A stretch of 32,385 nucleotides of DNA from Oceanospirillaceae bacterium (lineage in GTDB: Bacteria; Pseudomonadota; Gammaproteobacteria; Pseudomonadales; Balneatricaceae). The stretch covers positions 20,314-52,698 of the forward strand of contig DPHB01000067.1 in NCBI GenBank assembly GCA_003521845.1, read 5' to 3'. The notes beneath the pieces were generated by a model. It did no database searches, was not told the origin of the DNA, and worked only from the letters and a program-made list of their open reading frames with translations. Made by a program: the position numbers and the translations under genes. Shown in pieces: positions 1 through 8,347 of the stretch (positions within the stretch are counted from its first letter, which is position 1; the number at the start of each line of letters is the position of its first letter).

Positions 1-1208
1 TATATATGTTGAAATTCAAATGCTTCAGTGTCTGCAGTACCTGTCATACCTGACAGTTTTTCATAAATTCTGAAAAAGTTTTGGAAAGTAATGGAAGCAA
101 GAGTCTGATTCTCATTTTGAATATTCACGCCTTCTTTCGCTTCTATTGCTTGATGTAAGCCCTCCGACCAACGGCGACCTTCCATTGTACGGCCTGTGTG
201 CTCATCAACAATGACCACTTCGTTGTTTTGTACGATGTAATCGACATCTTTTTGGAACACTACGTGGGCTCGCAATCCCGCATAGATATGATGCAACAAG
301 GTCAGATTGCTAGCGGCGTAAAGACTGTCGCCTTCTTTTAACAACTCGGCTTCCATCAACAGCTGCTCTACAAACTGGTGACCTTCTTCTGTCAACTCAA
401 CGGAACGCTGAGATTCGTCAAATGTGTAATGACCGCTTGGCTGCTCATCACCTTCTACCACAGGTTGAATTTCTAACTTAGGAATTAGGCTGTTAATTGA
501 TAAGTAGATCGCCGTGTTATCTTCTACCGGGCCAGAAATAATTAGCGGTGTGCGCGCCTCATCGATCAGGATGGAGTCAACTTCATCGATAATGGCATAG
601 TTTAATGGACGCTGTACCTTGTCGGCCACGCTAAAGGCCATATTGTCACGTAGGTAATCAAAGCCAAACTCATTATTAGTACCATAGGTAACATCACAGG
701 CATAAGCGTCACGTTTTTGTTCCGCGTTTTGGCCATTCAAAATGATGCCGACACTTAGGCCAAGGCCTTCGTACAATGGACGCATCCACTGCGCATCACG
801 ATTAGCTAAGTAATCGTTGACGGTAACAACGTGTACACCATTGCCTGGAATGGCATTTAGATATACCGCCAAGGTGGCCACCAATGTTTTACCTTCACCA
901 GTACGCATTTCTGCTACCTTGCCATTATGCAAGGCCATACCGCCGATCATCTGCACATCAAAGTGGCGCAAGCCCATAAAACGTACAGACGCTTCACGAC
1001 ATACAGCAAAGGCCTCTGGTAACAACTGATCTAGGCCTTGGCCAGCTTCAAAGCGTTGTTGAAAATCAGCACGTTTAGACGCAATTTCTGCATCAGTTAA
1101 GGCTTGGCAATCGCTCTCTAGCGCATTGATGGATTGTACAAGCTTATTTAGCTTTTTAACTTCGCGGTCATTTTTACTGCCAAAAACGGCCTGTAGAATA
1201 TTGAACAT
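1..1208 (-). CDS. secA: SecA preprotein translocase ATPase, N-terminal part (runs off the window)
   Basis: SecA is the cytoplasmic ATPase that pushes unfolded preproteins through SecYEG. I translated this stretch by hand: it is open from the ATG at 1206-1208 to the window edge, giving 402 codons of a protein usually near 900 residues. The start reads MFNILQAVFGSKNDREVKKL. The Walker A motif MRTGEGKT begins at residue 101, and the DEAD-type box with the following helicase motif (DEVDSILIDEART) lies near residue 207, as in E. coli SecA. The preprotein cross-linking domain begins after this. The gene is last in the cluster, 262 bp after lpxC, and a terminator separates them, so it probably has its own promoter. 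The upstream sequence has only a weak purine-rich ribosome site and no SecM-like reading frame. Identity is very secure; the 3' part is simply not in the window. Confidence 0.97.
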   Translation of the reverse strand, partial: MFNILQAVFGSKNDREVKKLNKLVQSINALESDCQALTDAEIASKRADFQQRFEAGQGLDQLLPEAFAVCREASVRFMGLRHFDVQMIGGMALHNGKVAEMRTGEGKTLVATLAVYLNAIPGNGVHVVTVNDYLANRDAQWMRPLYEGLGLSVGIILNGQNAEQKRDAYACDVTYGTNNEFGFDYLRDNMAFSVADKVQRPLNYAIIDEVDSILIDEARTPLIISGPVEDNTAIYLSINSLIPKLEIQPVVEGDEQPSGHYTFDESQRSVELTEEGHQFVEQLLMEAELLKEGDSLYAASNLTLLHHIYAGLRAHVVFQKDVDYIVQNNEVVIVDEHTGRTMEGRRWSEGLHQAIEAKEGVNIQNENQTLASITFQNFFRIYEKLSGMTGTADTEAFEFQHI

Positions 1209-1411
1209 TGATCTATTTCTTTTTCGTTATATGTCGATTCATTGCTGCTGCTTGAAAGCAAGCATTGCAGAGCCCTTGGTGCGGCCTAATGCCGTCTTAA
1301 AAAATTCTGGTCACCGTGTATTATGGGGACTTTCTTGCATTTTAAAAGCCCTTTTTCATAGATAAGCAAAGCTACGCGCAAAGATTTGCCAGTTTCCCAA
1401 TAAGCGGCAAT

Positions 1412-1448
1412 AAAAAAGCCGGCTTTCGTAACGAAGACCGGCTTTTTT
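1412..1448. terminator. Rho-independent terminator between lpxC and secA
   Basis: An inverted repeat pairs AAAAAGCCGG with CCGGCTTTTT, plus inner CTTCG/CGAAG pairs. It is flanked by an A-run on the left and a T-run on the right, so it could stop transcription in either direction. It starts 23 bases past the lpxC stop codon and closes the dcw transcript before secA. Confidence 0.9.
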
Positions 1449-1470
1449 GATAACAATTACTTGCAAAAAT

Positions 1471-2379
1471 TTATGCGGCTGCTGGGGCCATATACGCAAT
1501 CGGTGCAGCACTTACATCGTCAAAGGTCACCACTTCCCATGCATTTTCGTTGGCTAACAATTCGCGCAACAACATGTGGTTCAAACCATGACCAGACTTA
1601 TGCCCTTCAAATTGACCAATTAGGCTATTCCCCAACAAGTACAAATCGCCCACCGCGTCCAACACTTTGTGTTTAACAAACTCATCTTGATAACGCAGCC
1701 CGTCTTCGTTCAAAACGCGAAAATCATCGACGGCAATGGCATTGTCCATGCTGCCACCCAAGGCAAGGTTCTTGGAGCGCAAGTACTCAAAATCACGCAT
1801 AAAACCAAAGGTACGCGCTCGACTTACTTCCTTAACATAGGACGTGCTAGAAAAGTCTAGATGGGTGGTGCAGTTATCTTTGTCAAATACTGGGTGATCA
1901 AAATCAATGGTAAAACCAACGCGGAAACCTTCGAAAGGCTTCAAAGAGGCTTGTTTATCGTCTTGTTCGACGACGATAGGTGCTTTAATGCGTATAAACT
2001 TCTTAGGCGCATTCTGCTCTTCAACCCCAGCTGACTGCAACAAGAATATGAAAGGTGCGGAGCTACCATCCATAATAGGCACTTCTTCGCCGCTCAATTC
2101 AACCAAGGCATTGTCGATCCCAAGACCAGCAAACGCCGACATCAAATGCTCAACTGTACAAACACGAACACCATCCTTGACCAGGTTAGTGGATAGTGTA
2201 GTATCGCCCACATTGGCAGCAGTGGCCGCAATGGTAACAACAGGATCTAAATCCGTGCGACAAAATACGATACCGGTATTGGCCGGAGCAGGCTTCAAGG
2301 TAAGGTATACCTTTTTGCCCGTATGAATACCAATACCTGTAGCACGAATTACATTTTTAAGTGTACGTTGTTTTACCAT
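1471..2379 (-). CDS. lpxC: UDP-3-O-acyl-N-acetylglucosamine deacetylase LpxC
   Basis: LpxC carries out the committed, zinc-dependent deacetylation step of lipid A synthesis in the cytoplasm. The protein is 302 residues (E. coli 305). The chosen start gives MVKQRTLKNVIRATGIGIHT, matching the family N-terminus. A longer frame begins 14 codons upstream but would run through the promoter region. Zinc ligands fall where expected: H78 in VEHLMSAFAG, then H237 and D241 in KHKVLDAVGDLYL. The catalytic H264 is in HKSGHGLNH. It is the last gene of the dcw cluster, 104 bp after ftsZ. The gap holds a candidate extended -10 promoter and an inverted repeat, so the gene can probably be expressed apart from ftsZ. 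Confidence 0.98.
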   Translation of the reverse strand: MVKQRTLKNVIRATGIGIHTGKKVYLTLKPAPANTGIVFCRTDLDPVVTIAATAANVGDTTLSTNLVKDGVRVCTVEHLMSAFAGLGIDNALVELSGEEVPIMDGSSAPFIFLLQSAGVEEQNAPKKFIRIKAPIVVEQDDKQASLKPFEGFRVGFTIDFDHPVFDKDNCTTHLDFSSTSYVKEVSRARTFGFMRDFEYLRSKNLALGGSMDNAIAVDDFRVLNEDGLRYQDEFVKHKVLDAVGDLYLLGNSLIGQFEGHKSGHGLNHMLLRELLANENAWEVVTFDDVSAAPIAYMAPAAA

Positions 2380-2411
2380 TACGCAATAACCTTGACTAAA
2401 ACTCGGCGCAT

Positions 2412-2420
2412 AGTATAGCA
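2412..2420 (-). promoter_or_regulatory. Candidate extended -10 promoter of lpxC
   Basis: On the minus strand the bases read TGCTATACT, an extended -10 element (TGn plus TATACT), about 33 bases before the lpxC ATG. No good -35 hexamer is seen at the usual distance; that zone is occupied by the inverted repeat at 2421-2448. This is inferred from motif match only. Confidence 0.5.
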
Positions 2421-2448
2421 CAAATTTCTACTATTTATTGTAGATTTG
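2421..2448. repeat. Inverted repeat over the -35 zone of the candidate lpxC promoter
   Basis: The arms CAAAT(TT)CTAC and GTAGATTTG pair over nine base pairs with a two-base bulge and an eight-base AT-rich loop. There is no T-run, so it is not a terminator. It abuts the candidate extended -10 of lpxC and could be an operator or an mRNA stem-loop on the ftsZ-lpxC transcript. No regulator is identified. Confidence 0.45.
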
Positions 2449-2483
2449 CACCTGAACTTTTAGAGCAACCATATAGCAACAAT

Positions 2484-3659
2484 CTAGTCTGCCTGACGAC
2501 GCAAAAACGCCGGAATATCCAAGTAGTCTATCTCACCGCCAGCATTACCCTGCAAGTCACTCGCACCTGCCGCTGGTTGAGGCTCATCCATACGTGCAGC
2601 TGAACGGCCCGTTAAAGGCATTTCAGCAGCACCCGATTGAACCGGCTTAGGATTATTGACCACAGCCGTTATGGAAGGTTCATTATTTTTTGCAAATGCC
2701 TCACCTAAGCCTGTGGCAACAACCGTCACCTTCAATTCATCAACCATTTCTGGGTCGATAACTGTACCTATGACAACGGTGGCATTTTCAGAAGCAAACT
2801 CTTCAATGGTCGCACCCACTTCAGAAAACTCGCCCAAATTCATGTCCAAACCAGCGGTAATGTTAACCAAGATACCCTTGGCACCATTCAGGTCGACATC
2901 TTCCAACAACGGACTACGAATAGCGGCTTCAGCGGCTTCACGAGCACGTTCTTCGCCCTTACCAACACCGGTACCCATCATCGCCATGCCCATTTCAGAC
3001 ATCACCGTACGTACGTCTGCAAAGTCAACGTTGATCATGCCCGGACGAATAATCAAATCGGCAATACCCTGTACAGCACCCAATAAAACGTCGTTGGCAG
3101 CGCTAAAAGCATTTAGCAAACTGCAATTTTTACCCAACACAGGCAGCAGCTTTTCGTTAGGAATAGTGATCAGAGAATCAACATACTCTGACAATTCTTT
3201 CAAACCTTGTTCCGCAATGGCCATACGCTTACGGCCTTCGAAAGGAAACGGTTTAGTGACTACTGCAACCGTCAAGATACCCAGTTCACGTGCTACCTCT
3301 GCCACGATGGGAGCACCACCAGTACCAGTACCACCACCCATGCCAGCGGTAATAAAGACCATATCAGCACCGCTCAATGATTCAGCAATACGCTCACGAT
3401 CTTCTAAGGCGGCTTCGCGACCAACATTAGGGTTAGCACCCGCACCCAGACCTTTGGTGATCTGTGTACCAAGCTGCACAACCGAGCGAGACTCCCAACC
3501 CTTAAGGGCTTGCGCATCCGTATTGGCGCAAATAAAGTCTACCCCAGTGATATCGCTGGACAACATATGCCCAACAGCATTACCACCACCACCACCGACA
3601 CCGATAACCTTAATTATCGCGTCTTGCGGCACATTATCTACTAATTCATACATGTCCAT
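2484..3659 (-). CDS. ftsZ: Cell division GTPase FtsZ
   Basis: FtsZ is the tubulin-like GTPase that polymerises into the cytokinetic ring. The protein is 391 residues, normal for the family. Visible are the N-terminal nucleotide loop (GVGGGGGNAVGHM, about residues 20-32), the tubulin signature GGGTGTG at 108-114, and the T7 loop region NVDFADVRTVMSE. A variable linker follows, then the conserved C-terminal peptide DYLDIPAFLRRQAD, which binds FtsA and ZipA. The start is fixed by an AGGAG ribosome site six bases before the ATG; a second in-frame ATG lies two codons on. It follows ftsA after 87 bp, and that gap holds a perfect 8-bp stem-loop just before the ribosome site. Confidence 0.99.
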   Translation of the reverse strand: MDMYELVDNVPQDAIIKVIGVGGGGGNAVGHMLSSDITGVDFICANTDAQALKGWESRSVVQLGTQITKGLGAGANPNVGREAALEDRERIAESLSGADMVFITAGMGGGTGTGGAPIVAEVARELGILTVAVVTKPFPFEGRKRMAIAEQGLKELSEYVDSLITIPNEKLLPVLGKNCSLLNAFSAANDVLLGAVQGIADLIIRPGMINVDFADVRTVMSEMGMAMMGTGVGKGEERAREAAEAAIRSPLLEDVDLNGAKGILVNITAGLDMNLGEFSEVGATIEEFASENATVVIGTVIDPEMVDELKVTVVATGLGEAFAKNNEPSITAVVNNPKPVQSGAAEMPLTGRSAARMDEPQPAAGASDLQGNAGGEIDYLDIPAFLRRQAD

Positions 3660-3687
3660 TTTATGCTCCTGGTCTTATTATCTTATG

Positions 3688-3712
3688 CTTCTTCGGCTCC
3701 GTATCGAAGAAG
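3688..3712 (-). repeat. Stem-loop in the ftsA-ftsZ gap (ftsZ leader)
   Basis: On the minus strand CTTCTTCG and CGAAGAAG form a perfect 8-bp stem with a nine-base loop. It ends about 15 bases before the AGGAG ribosome site of ftsZ. No T-run follows, so it is not a terminator. Being in the ftsZ mRNA leader, it could be an RNase processing site, a stability element or a translational control site; which is not known. Confidence 0.5.
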
Positions 3713-3746
3713 ACATTAGCATCCACAAGGTTTGACCCTACAAATA

Positions 3747-4991
3747 CTAAAAGTTCCGCATTATCCAGCCTTTTGCCTGTTGCAAAAAGCCTGCTTGCCC
3801 CGCTACTTTTTTGCGCGAGGTTTTTTTAATACTGGTATCTACTTGCTGCTCACTAGCATAGTGCAACAAGCCCACGCTAGTGGCAAAATTTGGTTCGTCT
3901 ACCAAGTCCATAGCACCCGCCAAAGGCTTAGGCTTAGCCAGGCGCACAGGCATATGGAACACCTCTTCTGCCAACTCGACAGCGCCTTCCATCAGGGCCG
4001 TGCCACCGGTCAATACAATACCGGCCGCCAAGGCATCTTCAAAACCGCTACGCCGCAAATCGGCTTGCACCATGGTATAAAGCTCTTCGTATCTCGGCTC
4101 AACCACCTCCGCCAAGGCCTGGCGTGACAAATCACGAGCGGGTCGCTCACCAACGCTAGGCACTTTCACCGTTTCTGCCATATCTGCCAATTGCGCTAAA
4201 GCACAGGCATAACGCACTTTGATATCTTCAGCATGTATCGTCGGCGTGCGTAGCGCCATGGCAATGTCATTAGTCACCTGATCACCAGCCACAGGGACTA
4301 CAGCCGTATGTCGAATGGCACCTGCTGTGTATACAGCCACATCCAAGGTACCGCCACCCATATCAATAAGGCATACACCCAGTTCTTTTTCATCATCGGT
4401 AAGCACAGCATGGCTGGAGGCCAATTGATTGACGACCAAACCATCCATTTGCAAGCCACAACGCGCCAAACACTTTTCGATGTTTTGCGCTACGTTGCGC
4501 GAACCAATAACAATATGCACTTTCACTTCTAAGCGCACACCAGACATACCTAAAGGATCGCGAATGCCATCTTGGCCATCTATGACATATTCTTGCGGTA
4601 AAATATGTAGAATTTTTTGATCAGCCGAGATGGCAACCGCCTTGGCGGCGTCGACCACACGGTCTAAATCAGATTCGGTGACTTCACCACTATCAATAGC
4701 GACAATACCGTGAGAATTAATACTGGTTATATGATTTCCACCAATACCGACCGTCACCCGATCAATTTTGCAATCGGCCATCAATTCAGCATCTTCAATG
4801 GCGCGCTTTATTGATGACACTGTGGATTCGATATCCACAATCATACCGCGCTTCAAACCTCGTGATGGCTGACAGCTAACCCCGGCAATACGCATACTAC
4901 CTTGAGCAGGCACTTCAGCCACCATAGCCACCACCTTAGAGGTGCCTATATCAAGACTGACTAGCATTGGAGTATCACTCATTTCTGTCAT
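3747..4991 (-). CDS. ftsA: Cell division actin homologue FtsA
   Basis: FtsA is an actin-fold ATPase that tethers FtsZ to the inner membrane and recruits later divisome proteins. With the start chosen here it has 414 residues. Family marks are the phosphate-1 motif LDIGTSKVVAMV near the N-terminus, the ATP-binding motif DMGGGTLDVAVY, and the adenosine motif LTGGTALMEG. The C-terminal amphipathic membrane-targeting helix ends GWIMRNF. The open frame extends to a GTG at 5046-5048. I prefer the ATG at 4991 because it leaves ten or eleven residues before LDIGTS, as in the family. A third choice is the ATG at 4982. None of these has a strong ribosome site. The gap to ftsQ is unusually long for this junction and holds a candidate promoter. 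Confidence 0.97.
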   Translation of the reverse strand: MTEMSDTPMLVSLDIGTSKVVAMVAEVPAQGSMRIAGVSCQPSRGLKRGMIVDIESTVSSIKRAIEDAELMADCKIDRVTVGIGGNHITSINSHGIVAIDSGEVTESDLDRVVDAAKAVAISADQKILHILPQEYVIDGQDGIRDPLGMSGVRLEVKVHIVIGSRNVAQNIEKCLARCGLQMDGLVVNQLASSHAVLTDDEKELGVCLIDMGGGTLDVAVYTAGAIRHTAVVPVAGDQVTNDIAMALRTPTIHAEDIKVRYACALAQLADMAETVKVPSVGERPARDLSRQALAEVVEPRYEELYTMVQADLRRSGFEDALAAGIVLTGGTALMEGAVELAEEVFHMPVRLAKPKPLAGAMDLVDEPNFATSVGLLHYASEQQVDTSIKKTSRKKVAGQAGFLQQAKGWIMRNF

Positions 4992-5087
4992 TTTTTTAGC
5001 AACCGAAGTCGTTGTTGAAGCACTATTTTTTAAGCCTAAAATAAGCACCTAGAAGCACCTAAATTAGACAACACAAATATACTTTCA

Positions 5088-5096
5088 ATTATCCCA
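5088..5096 (-). promoter_or_regulatory. Candidate extended -10 promoter for ftsA-ftsZ
   Basis: The minus strand reads TGGGATAAT, a TGn extension followed by GATAAT (five of six consensus bases). It lies in the gap between ftsQ and ftsA. The -35 position has no good hexamer and overlaps the inverted repeat at 5105-5128. In E. coli several ftsA and ftsZ promoters lie inside upstream genes, so a local promoter is plausible, but this is motif evidence only. Confidence 0.4.
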
Positions 5097-5104
5097 TATT
5101 TGGC

Positions 5105-5128
5105 GCTAAATAGGCACTGATATTTAGC
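5105..5128. repeat. Inverted repeat in the ftsQ-ftsA gap
   Basis: GCTAAATA and TATTTAGC are perfect 8-bp arms around an eight-base loop, with no T-run. It covers the -35 zone of the candidate ftsA promoter, so an operator role is possible; an mRNA stem-loop is the alternative. Confidence 0.45.
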
Positions 5129-5173
5129 CCAATTTCTGACAAATGTTAGGCATTTACTATCTCACCTAAGCGG

Positions 5174-5908
5174 CTAATTTACAGGGCTTTCTGCCACCGC
5201 ACCTTTACTCTTCATAGCCACGGCCACACCATGGGGATAACGCCCGTCTATGCGTGCAATCGGCAGCTTTAAGTTGGCTAAATCCGTATCATATATTTGC
5301 ACCACGCGACGTAATCGCTGCATACCCTCATCACGCCCTAGCAACACCTCAATGTCATTATCCAAATCCAGGTCAACAGCACCACGTTTTGCCATACGTA
5401 AACTACTGATAGAAAGCCCTTCGCGCGCCAAGATAGCATTCATAGAACGAAAACTAGCGGCCATTTTTTGGGTTTGATCCAGCGGACCTTGCAACAAGGG
5501 CAAGGCCTCTAGATTGGACAATAACGTCAGATCCAGATCCAACACTTGCCAATGGTGATTCAACACCTGCCCATCGCCCCACCTGGCAACAATAACTTGT
5601 GGGCTCACTTCAACCATAAGACGGTCTGGCCACACTCTTGATACGATAGCCCCGTCGACCCAAACATTGCTTTCAACTTGATCTTTTACTTGATTCAAAT
5701 TGACACTAAAAAAACGCCCCAAGTCTTGATTCTGTAATTGGGCCAAGATTGCCTGTTGTTCACTGCGCGGAATATCACCCTGCAAGACCACCTGACGAAT
5801 AGGCTGATTGGTCCACGGACTGGCATATATCCAAGCCCAATAGGTGGCACCAGCCAACACCACCAGCAACAACAAACGCCACATTAACTGGCGCAGCCAA
5901 CTAGTCAT
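5174..5908 (-). CDS. ftsQ: Cell division protein FtsQ
   Basis: FtsQ is a bitopic inner-membrane protein that joins FtsB and FtsL and links early and late divisome proteins. It has 244 residues. A short cytoplasmic N-terminus is followed by one membrane segment at about residues 9-28 (rich in L, V and A). A POTRA domain begins near IRQVVLQGDIPRSEQQAI, then comes the FtsQ beta domain (VWVDGAIVSRVWPDRLMVEV). Its ATG overlaps the end of ddlB by eight bases, which suggests translational coupling. Length and domain order are normal. Confidence 0.96.
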   Translation of the reverse strand: MTSWLRQLMWRLLLLVVLAGATYWAWIYASPWTNQPIRQVVLQGDIPRSEQQAILAQLQNQDLGRFFSVNLNQVKDQVESNVWVDGAIVSRVWPDRLMVEVSPQVIVARWGDGQVLNHHWQVLDLDLTLLSNLEALPLLQGPLDQTQKMAASFRSMNAILAREGLSISSLRMAKRGAVDLDLDNDIEVLLGRDEGMQRLRRVVQIYDTDLANLKLPIARIDGRYPHGVAVAMKSKGAVAESPVN

Positions 5909-6914
5909 GGCAAGGTTCCGGTAACGCCGGCCTTTGCAGGCATAAATTTAAAACTAACACCACCAACTGCTGGAAAGATAAACCAATACGTTGTGCCGCC
6001 ATTGGTACCAAACTGTGCGTGGTCATCCCCGGTGAAGTGTTAATTTCTAGCAGCCAGTCTTTGCCGTCTAGGTCACGCATCACGTCAATACGCCCCCAGT
6101 CGCGGCACTCCAAAGCGGCAAAGGCTTTTTCGCATGTTCTTTCCATGGCAGATTGCTGAGCAACGGTCAATGCATTATCAAAACTGTATAAGGTCTCCTC
6201 AGAGTAGTATTTGGCTTGCAAGTCATAAAATTGATTGTCCGTTTGCAGACGAATAGTAGGTAAGGCCTGCCCATCCAAAACAGCAATGGTGTATTCATCT
6301 CCAGCAATAAATTGTTCGGCCATAACTTGTCGATCATAGGCCTTAGCATCAGCGTAAGCGGCTTCCATTGCGGCAACACTATCGACAATATGCACGCCCA
6401 AGCTCGAACCTTCATGCACTGGTTTTACCACAATCGGCAAACCCAAGCGCTGAGCAATCTCGGTACAGTCACTGCTTTCATCTAACACCTGCCAATCAGG
6501 TGTGGCTATACCCGCACTTTGCCAAACCATTTTGGTCATGAGCTTGTGCATTCCCAGGCTAGAAGCCATAACATCACTGCCCGTATAAGGTACACCCAGA
6601 TACTCCAATACACCTTGCAAGGTCCCGTCTTCTCCACCCGGGCCATGCATAGCAATGAACGCGGCATCCATGGGCGCCTGCTGCAACTGCTGCAATTGCG
6701 TTAAACCCTGCGATATTGCTTGCGGACTGGCTAGGTCAACCGCAAAAGCATCCACACCCGCCTCTAACAGATGCTGCAAAACTTGCTGCCCACTCATCAA
6801 GGAGATTTCTCGTTCCGCTGAATCGCCACCAAAAATAACGCCAATACGTCCAGCAGGGACGGCTAACAAATGTTGCCATTGCCTGGCCAACTGATTGACT
6901 GCTTCATTAGTCAT
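5901..6914 (-). CDS. ddlB: D-alanine--D-alanine ligase
   Basis: This cytoplasmic ATP-grasp enzyme makes the D-Ala-D-Ala dipeptide that MurF adds to the stem peptide. It has 337 residues, slightly longer than E. coli DdlB because of a short N-terminal extension. It shows GVIFGGDSAEREISLMSG near the start, then HGPGGEDGTLQG and the substrate-loop motif EGSSLGVH. The metal and ATP motif LLEINTSPGMTTHSL lies near the end. It lies two bases after murC and overlaps ftsQ by eight. The position between murC and ftsQ is the reason for preferring the ddlB name over ddlA. Confidence 0.97.
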   Translation of the reverse strand: MTNEAVNQLARQWQHLLAVPAGRIGVIFGGDSAEREISLMSGQQVLQHLLEAGVDAFAVDLASPQAISQGLTQLQQLQQAPMDAAFIAMHGPGGEDGTLQGVLEYLGVPYTGSDVMASSLGMHKLMTKMVWQSAGIATPDWQVLDESSDCTEIAQRLGLPIVVKPVHEGSSLGVHIVDSVAAMEAAYADAKAYDRQVMAEQFIAGDEYTIAVLDGQALPTIRLQTDNQFYDLQAKYYSEETLYSFDNALTVAQQSAMERTCEKAFAALECRDWGRIDVMRDLDGKDWLLEINTSPGMTTHSLVPMAAQRIGLSFQQLVVLVLNLCLQRPALPEPCHD

Positions 6915-6916
6915 GA

Positions 6917-8347
6917 TTATTCCTGCTCCATGTTCTCCAACAACGCGCGCGATATTTGCCCAATATCACCAGCACCTTGGGTTAACAGTAGGTCACCGGG
7001 CTGTAATATATCCGTCAAAATGGGCGCTATGGCAGCGCCACGTTCAACGAAAATCGGATCCAATGCACCACGGGCTCGAATACTACGGCATAAAGCACGA
7101 CCATCGGCACCGGCAATCGGCTCTTCACCGGCTGGGTAAACATCCAGCAATACCAGCACATCAACGCGTGATAATACCTCCACAAAATCTTCATAAAGGT
7201 CACGTGTACGACTGTAGCGATGTGGCTGATACACCATCACCAAACGCCTTTCTGGCCAACCGGTGCGAATAGCATCAATGGTAGCGGCCACTTCCCGAGG
7301 GTGGTGACCATAATCATCAACCAAGGTGGCCACGCCATCCCCTGCGGGGTAATCCCCCAGCACTTGGAAGCGGCGCCCGACGCCGGTAAAACCGGCAAGG
7401 CCTTGTTCAATATCTTTGGCTTCCATTTCTAAGTCTGTAGCGATGGCAATCGTTGCCAAGGCATTCAAGGCATTATGACGGCCTGGCATATGCAAGGTAA
7501 CATCCAAATCATCGTGACCTTTACGCGCCACCTTAAAATAAGTTGTCATGCCATCTTGGCGCAGATCATAAGCACGAATATCTGCATTATCATCAAAACC
7601 GTAGGTGATTGTTGGACGACTAATTTGCGGCAATATCTCCCACACAACTGGGTCATCAATACACACAATGGCCAAGCCATAAAATGGCAGATTATGTAAA
7701 AATTCAACAAAGGTGCGTTTCAAACGCCCAAAATCACCTTCATAGGTGGACATATGGTCAGCGTCAATATTAGTCACCACCGCCGTCAATGGCTGTAAAT
7801 GCAAAAATGAAGCATCACTTTCATCGGCTTCGGCAACCAAATAACTACTGCTACCAAGCTGGGCGTTAGTGCCGGCGCTATTCAGCTTGCCGCCAATAAC
7901 AAATGTTGGATCCAAGCCTCCGGCGGCTAGTACTGAAGCGGCCATAGAGGTGGTGGTGGTTTTGCCGTGTGTGCCGGCAATGGCAATACCATGTCGATAG
8001 CGCATCAATTCCGCCAACATCTCTGCGCGTTGGATAACAGGAATACGATGTGCACGCGCCGCGCTCACTTCTGGGTTGTCTTCAGCAACTGCGGTCGACG
8101 CCACTACCACATGCACGCCACGCACATTCGCTTCGGCATGACCAATCATAATATTGGCACCTTGCGAAGCTAAACGTTCGGTCACTGGACTCACGCGTAT
8201 ATCAGAACCGCTCACTTCATAACCTTGGTTTAACAAAACCTCAGCAATGCCGCACATGCCAACCCCCCCGATGCCGACAAAATGGATTTTGCGCATGCGG
8301 CGCATTTCTGGAATCACGTATTGATGTGCAGGTGTCATTTTAACCAT
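6917..8347 (-). CDS. murC: UDP-N-acetylmuramate--L-alanine ligase MurC
   Basis: MurC adds L-alanine to UDP-MurNAc, the first amino acid of the peptidoglycan stem, in the cytoplasm. It has 476 residues. The N-terminal Rossmann-like domain shows IHFVGIGGVGMCGIAEVL. The Mur ligase P-loop GTHGKT is at 125-130. The C-terminal domain carries DDYGHHPREV and YQPHRYSRT. The start is supported by a strong GGAGG six bases before the ATG at 8347; the ATG three codons later is weaker. The start overlaps the murG stop by eight bases, so the two are probably coupled in translation. Confidence 0.98.
   Translation of the reverse strand: MVKMTPAHQYVIPEMRRMRKIHFVGIGGVGMCGIAEVLLNQGYEVSGSDIRVSPVTERLASQGANIMIGHAEANVRGVHVVVASTAVAEDNPEVSAARAHRIPVIQRAEMLAELMRYRHGIAIAGTHGKTTTTSMAASVLAAGGLDPTFVIGGKLNSAGTNAQLGSSSYLVAEADESDASFLHLQPLTAVVTNIDADHMSTYEGDFGRLKRTFVEFLHNLPFYGLAIVCIDDPVVWEILPQISRPTITYGFDDNADIRAYDLRQDGMTTYFKVARKGHDDLDVTLHMPGRHNALNALATIAIATDLEMEAKDIEQGLAGFTGVGRRFQVLGDYPAGDGVATLVDDYGHHPREVAATIDAIRTGWPERRLVMVYQPHRYSRTRDLYEDFVEVLSRVDVLVLLDVYPAGEEPIAGADGRALCRSIRARGALDPIFVERGAAIAPILTDILQPGDLLLTQGAGDIGQISRALLENMEQE

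Noticed and set aside
1209..1411. Clear secA promoter
   Set aside because: Candidates such as CATAAT and TTGCTT with TTAAAA were seen on the minus strand, but no pair has convincing hexamers at good spacing.
2656..3735. 359-codon open frame on the plus strand opposite ftsZ
   Set aside because: It is the exact antisense of ftsZ, with serine, proline and threonine-rich composition typical of a shadow frame, no ribosome site and no recognisable domain.
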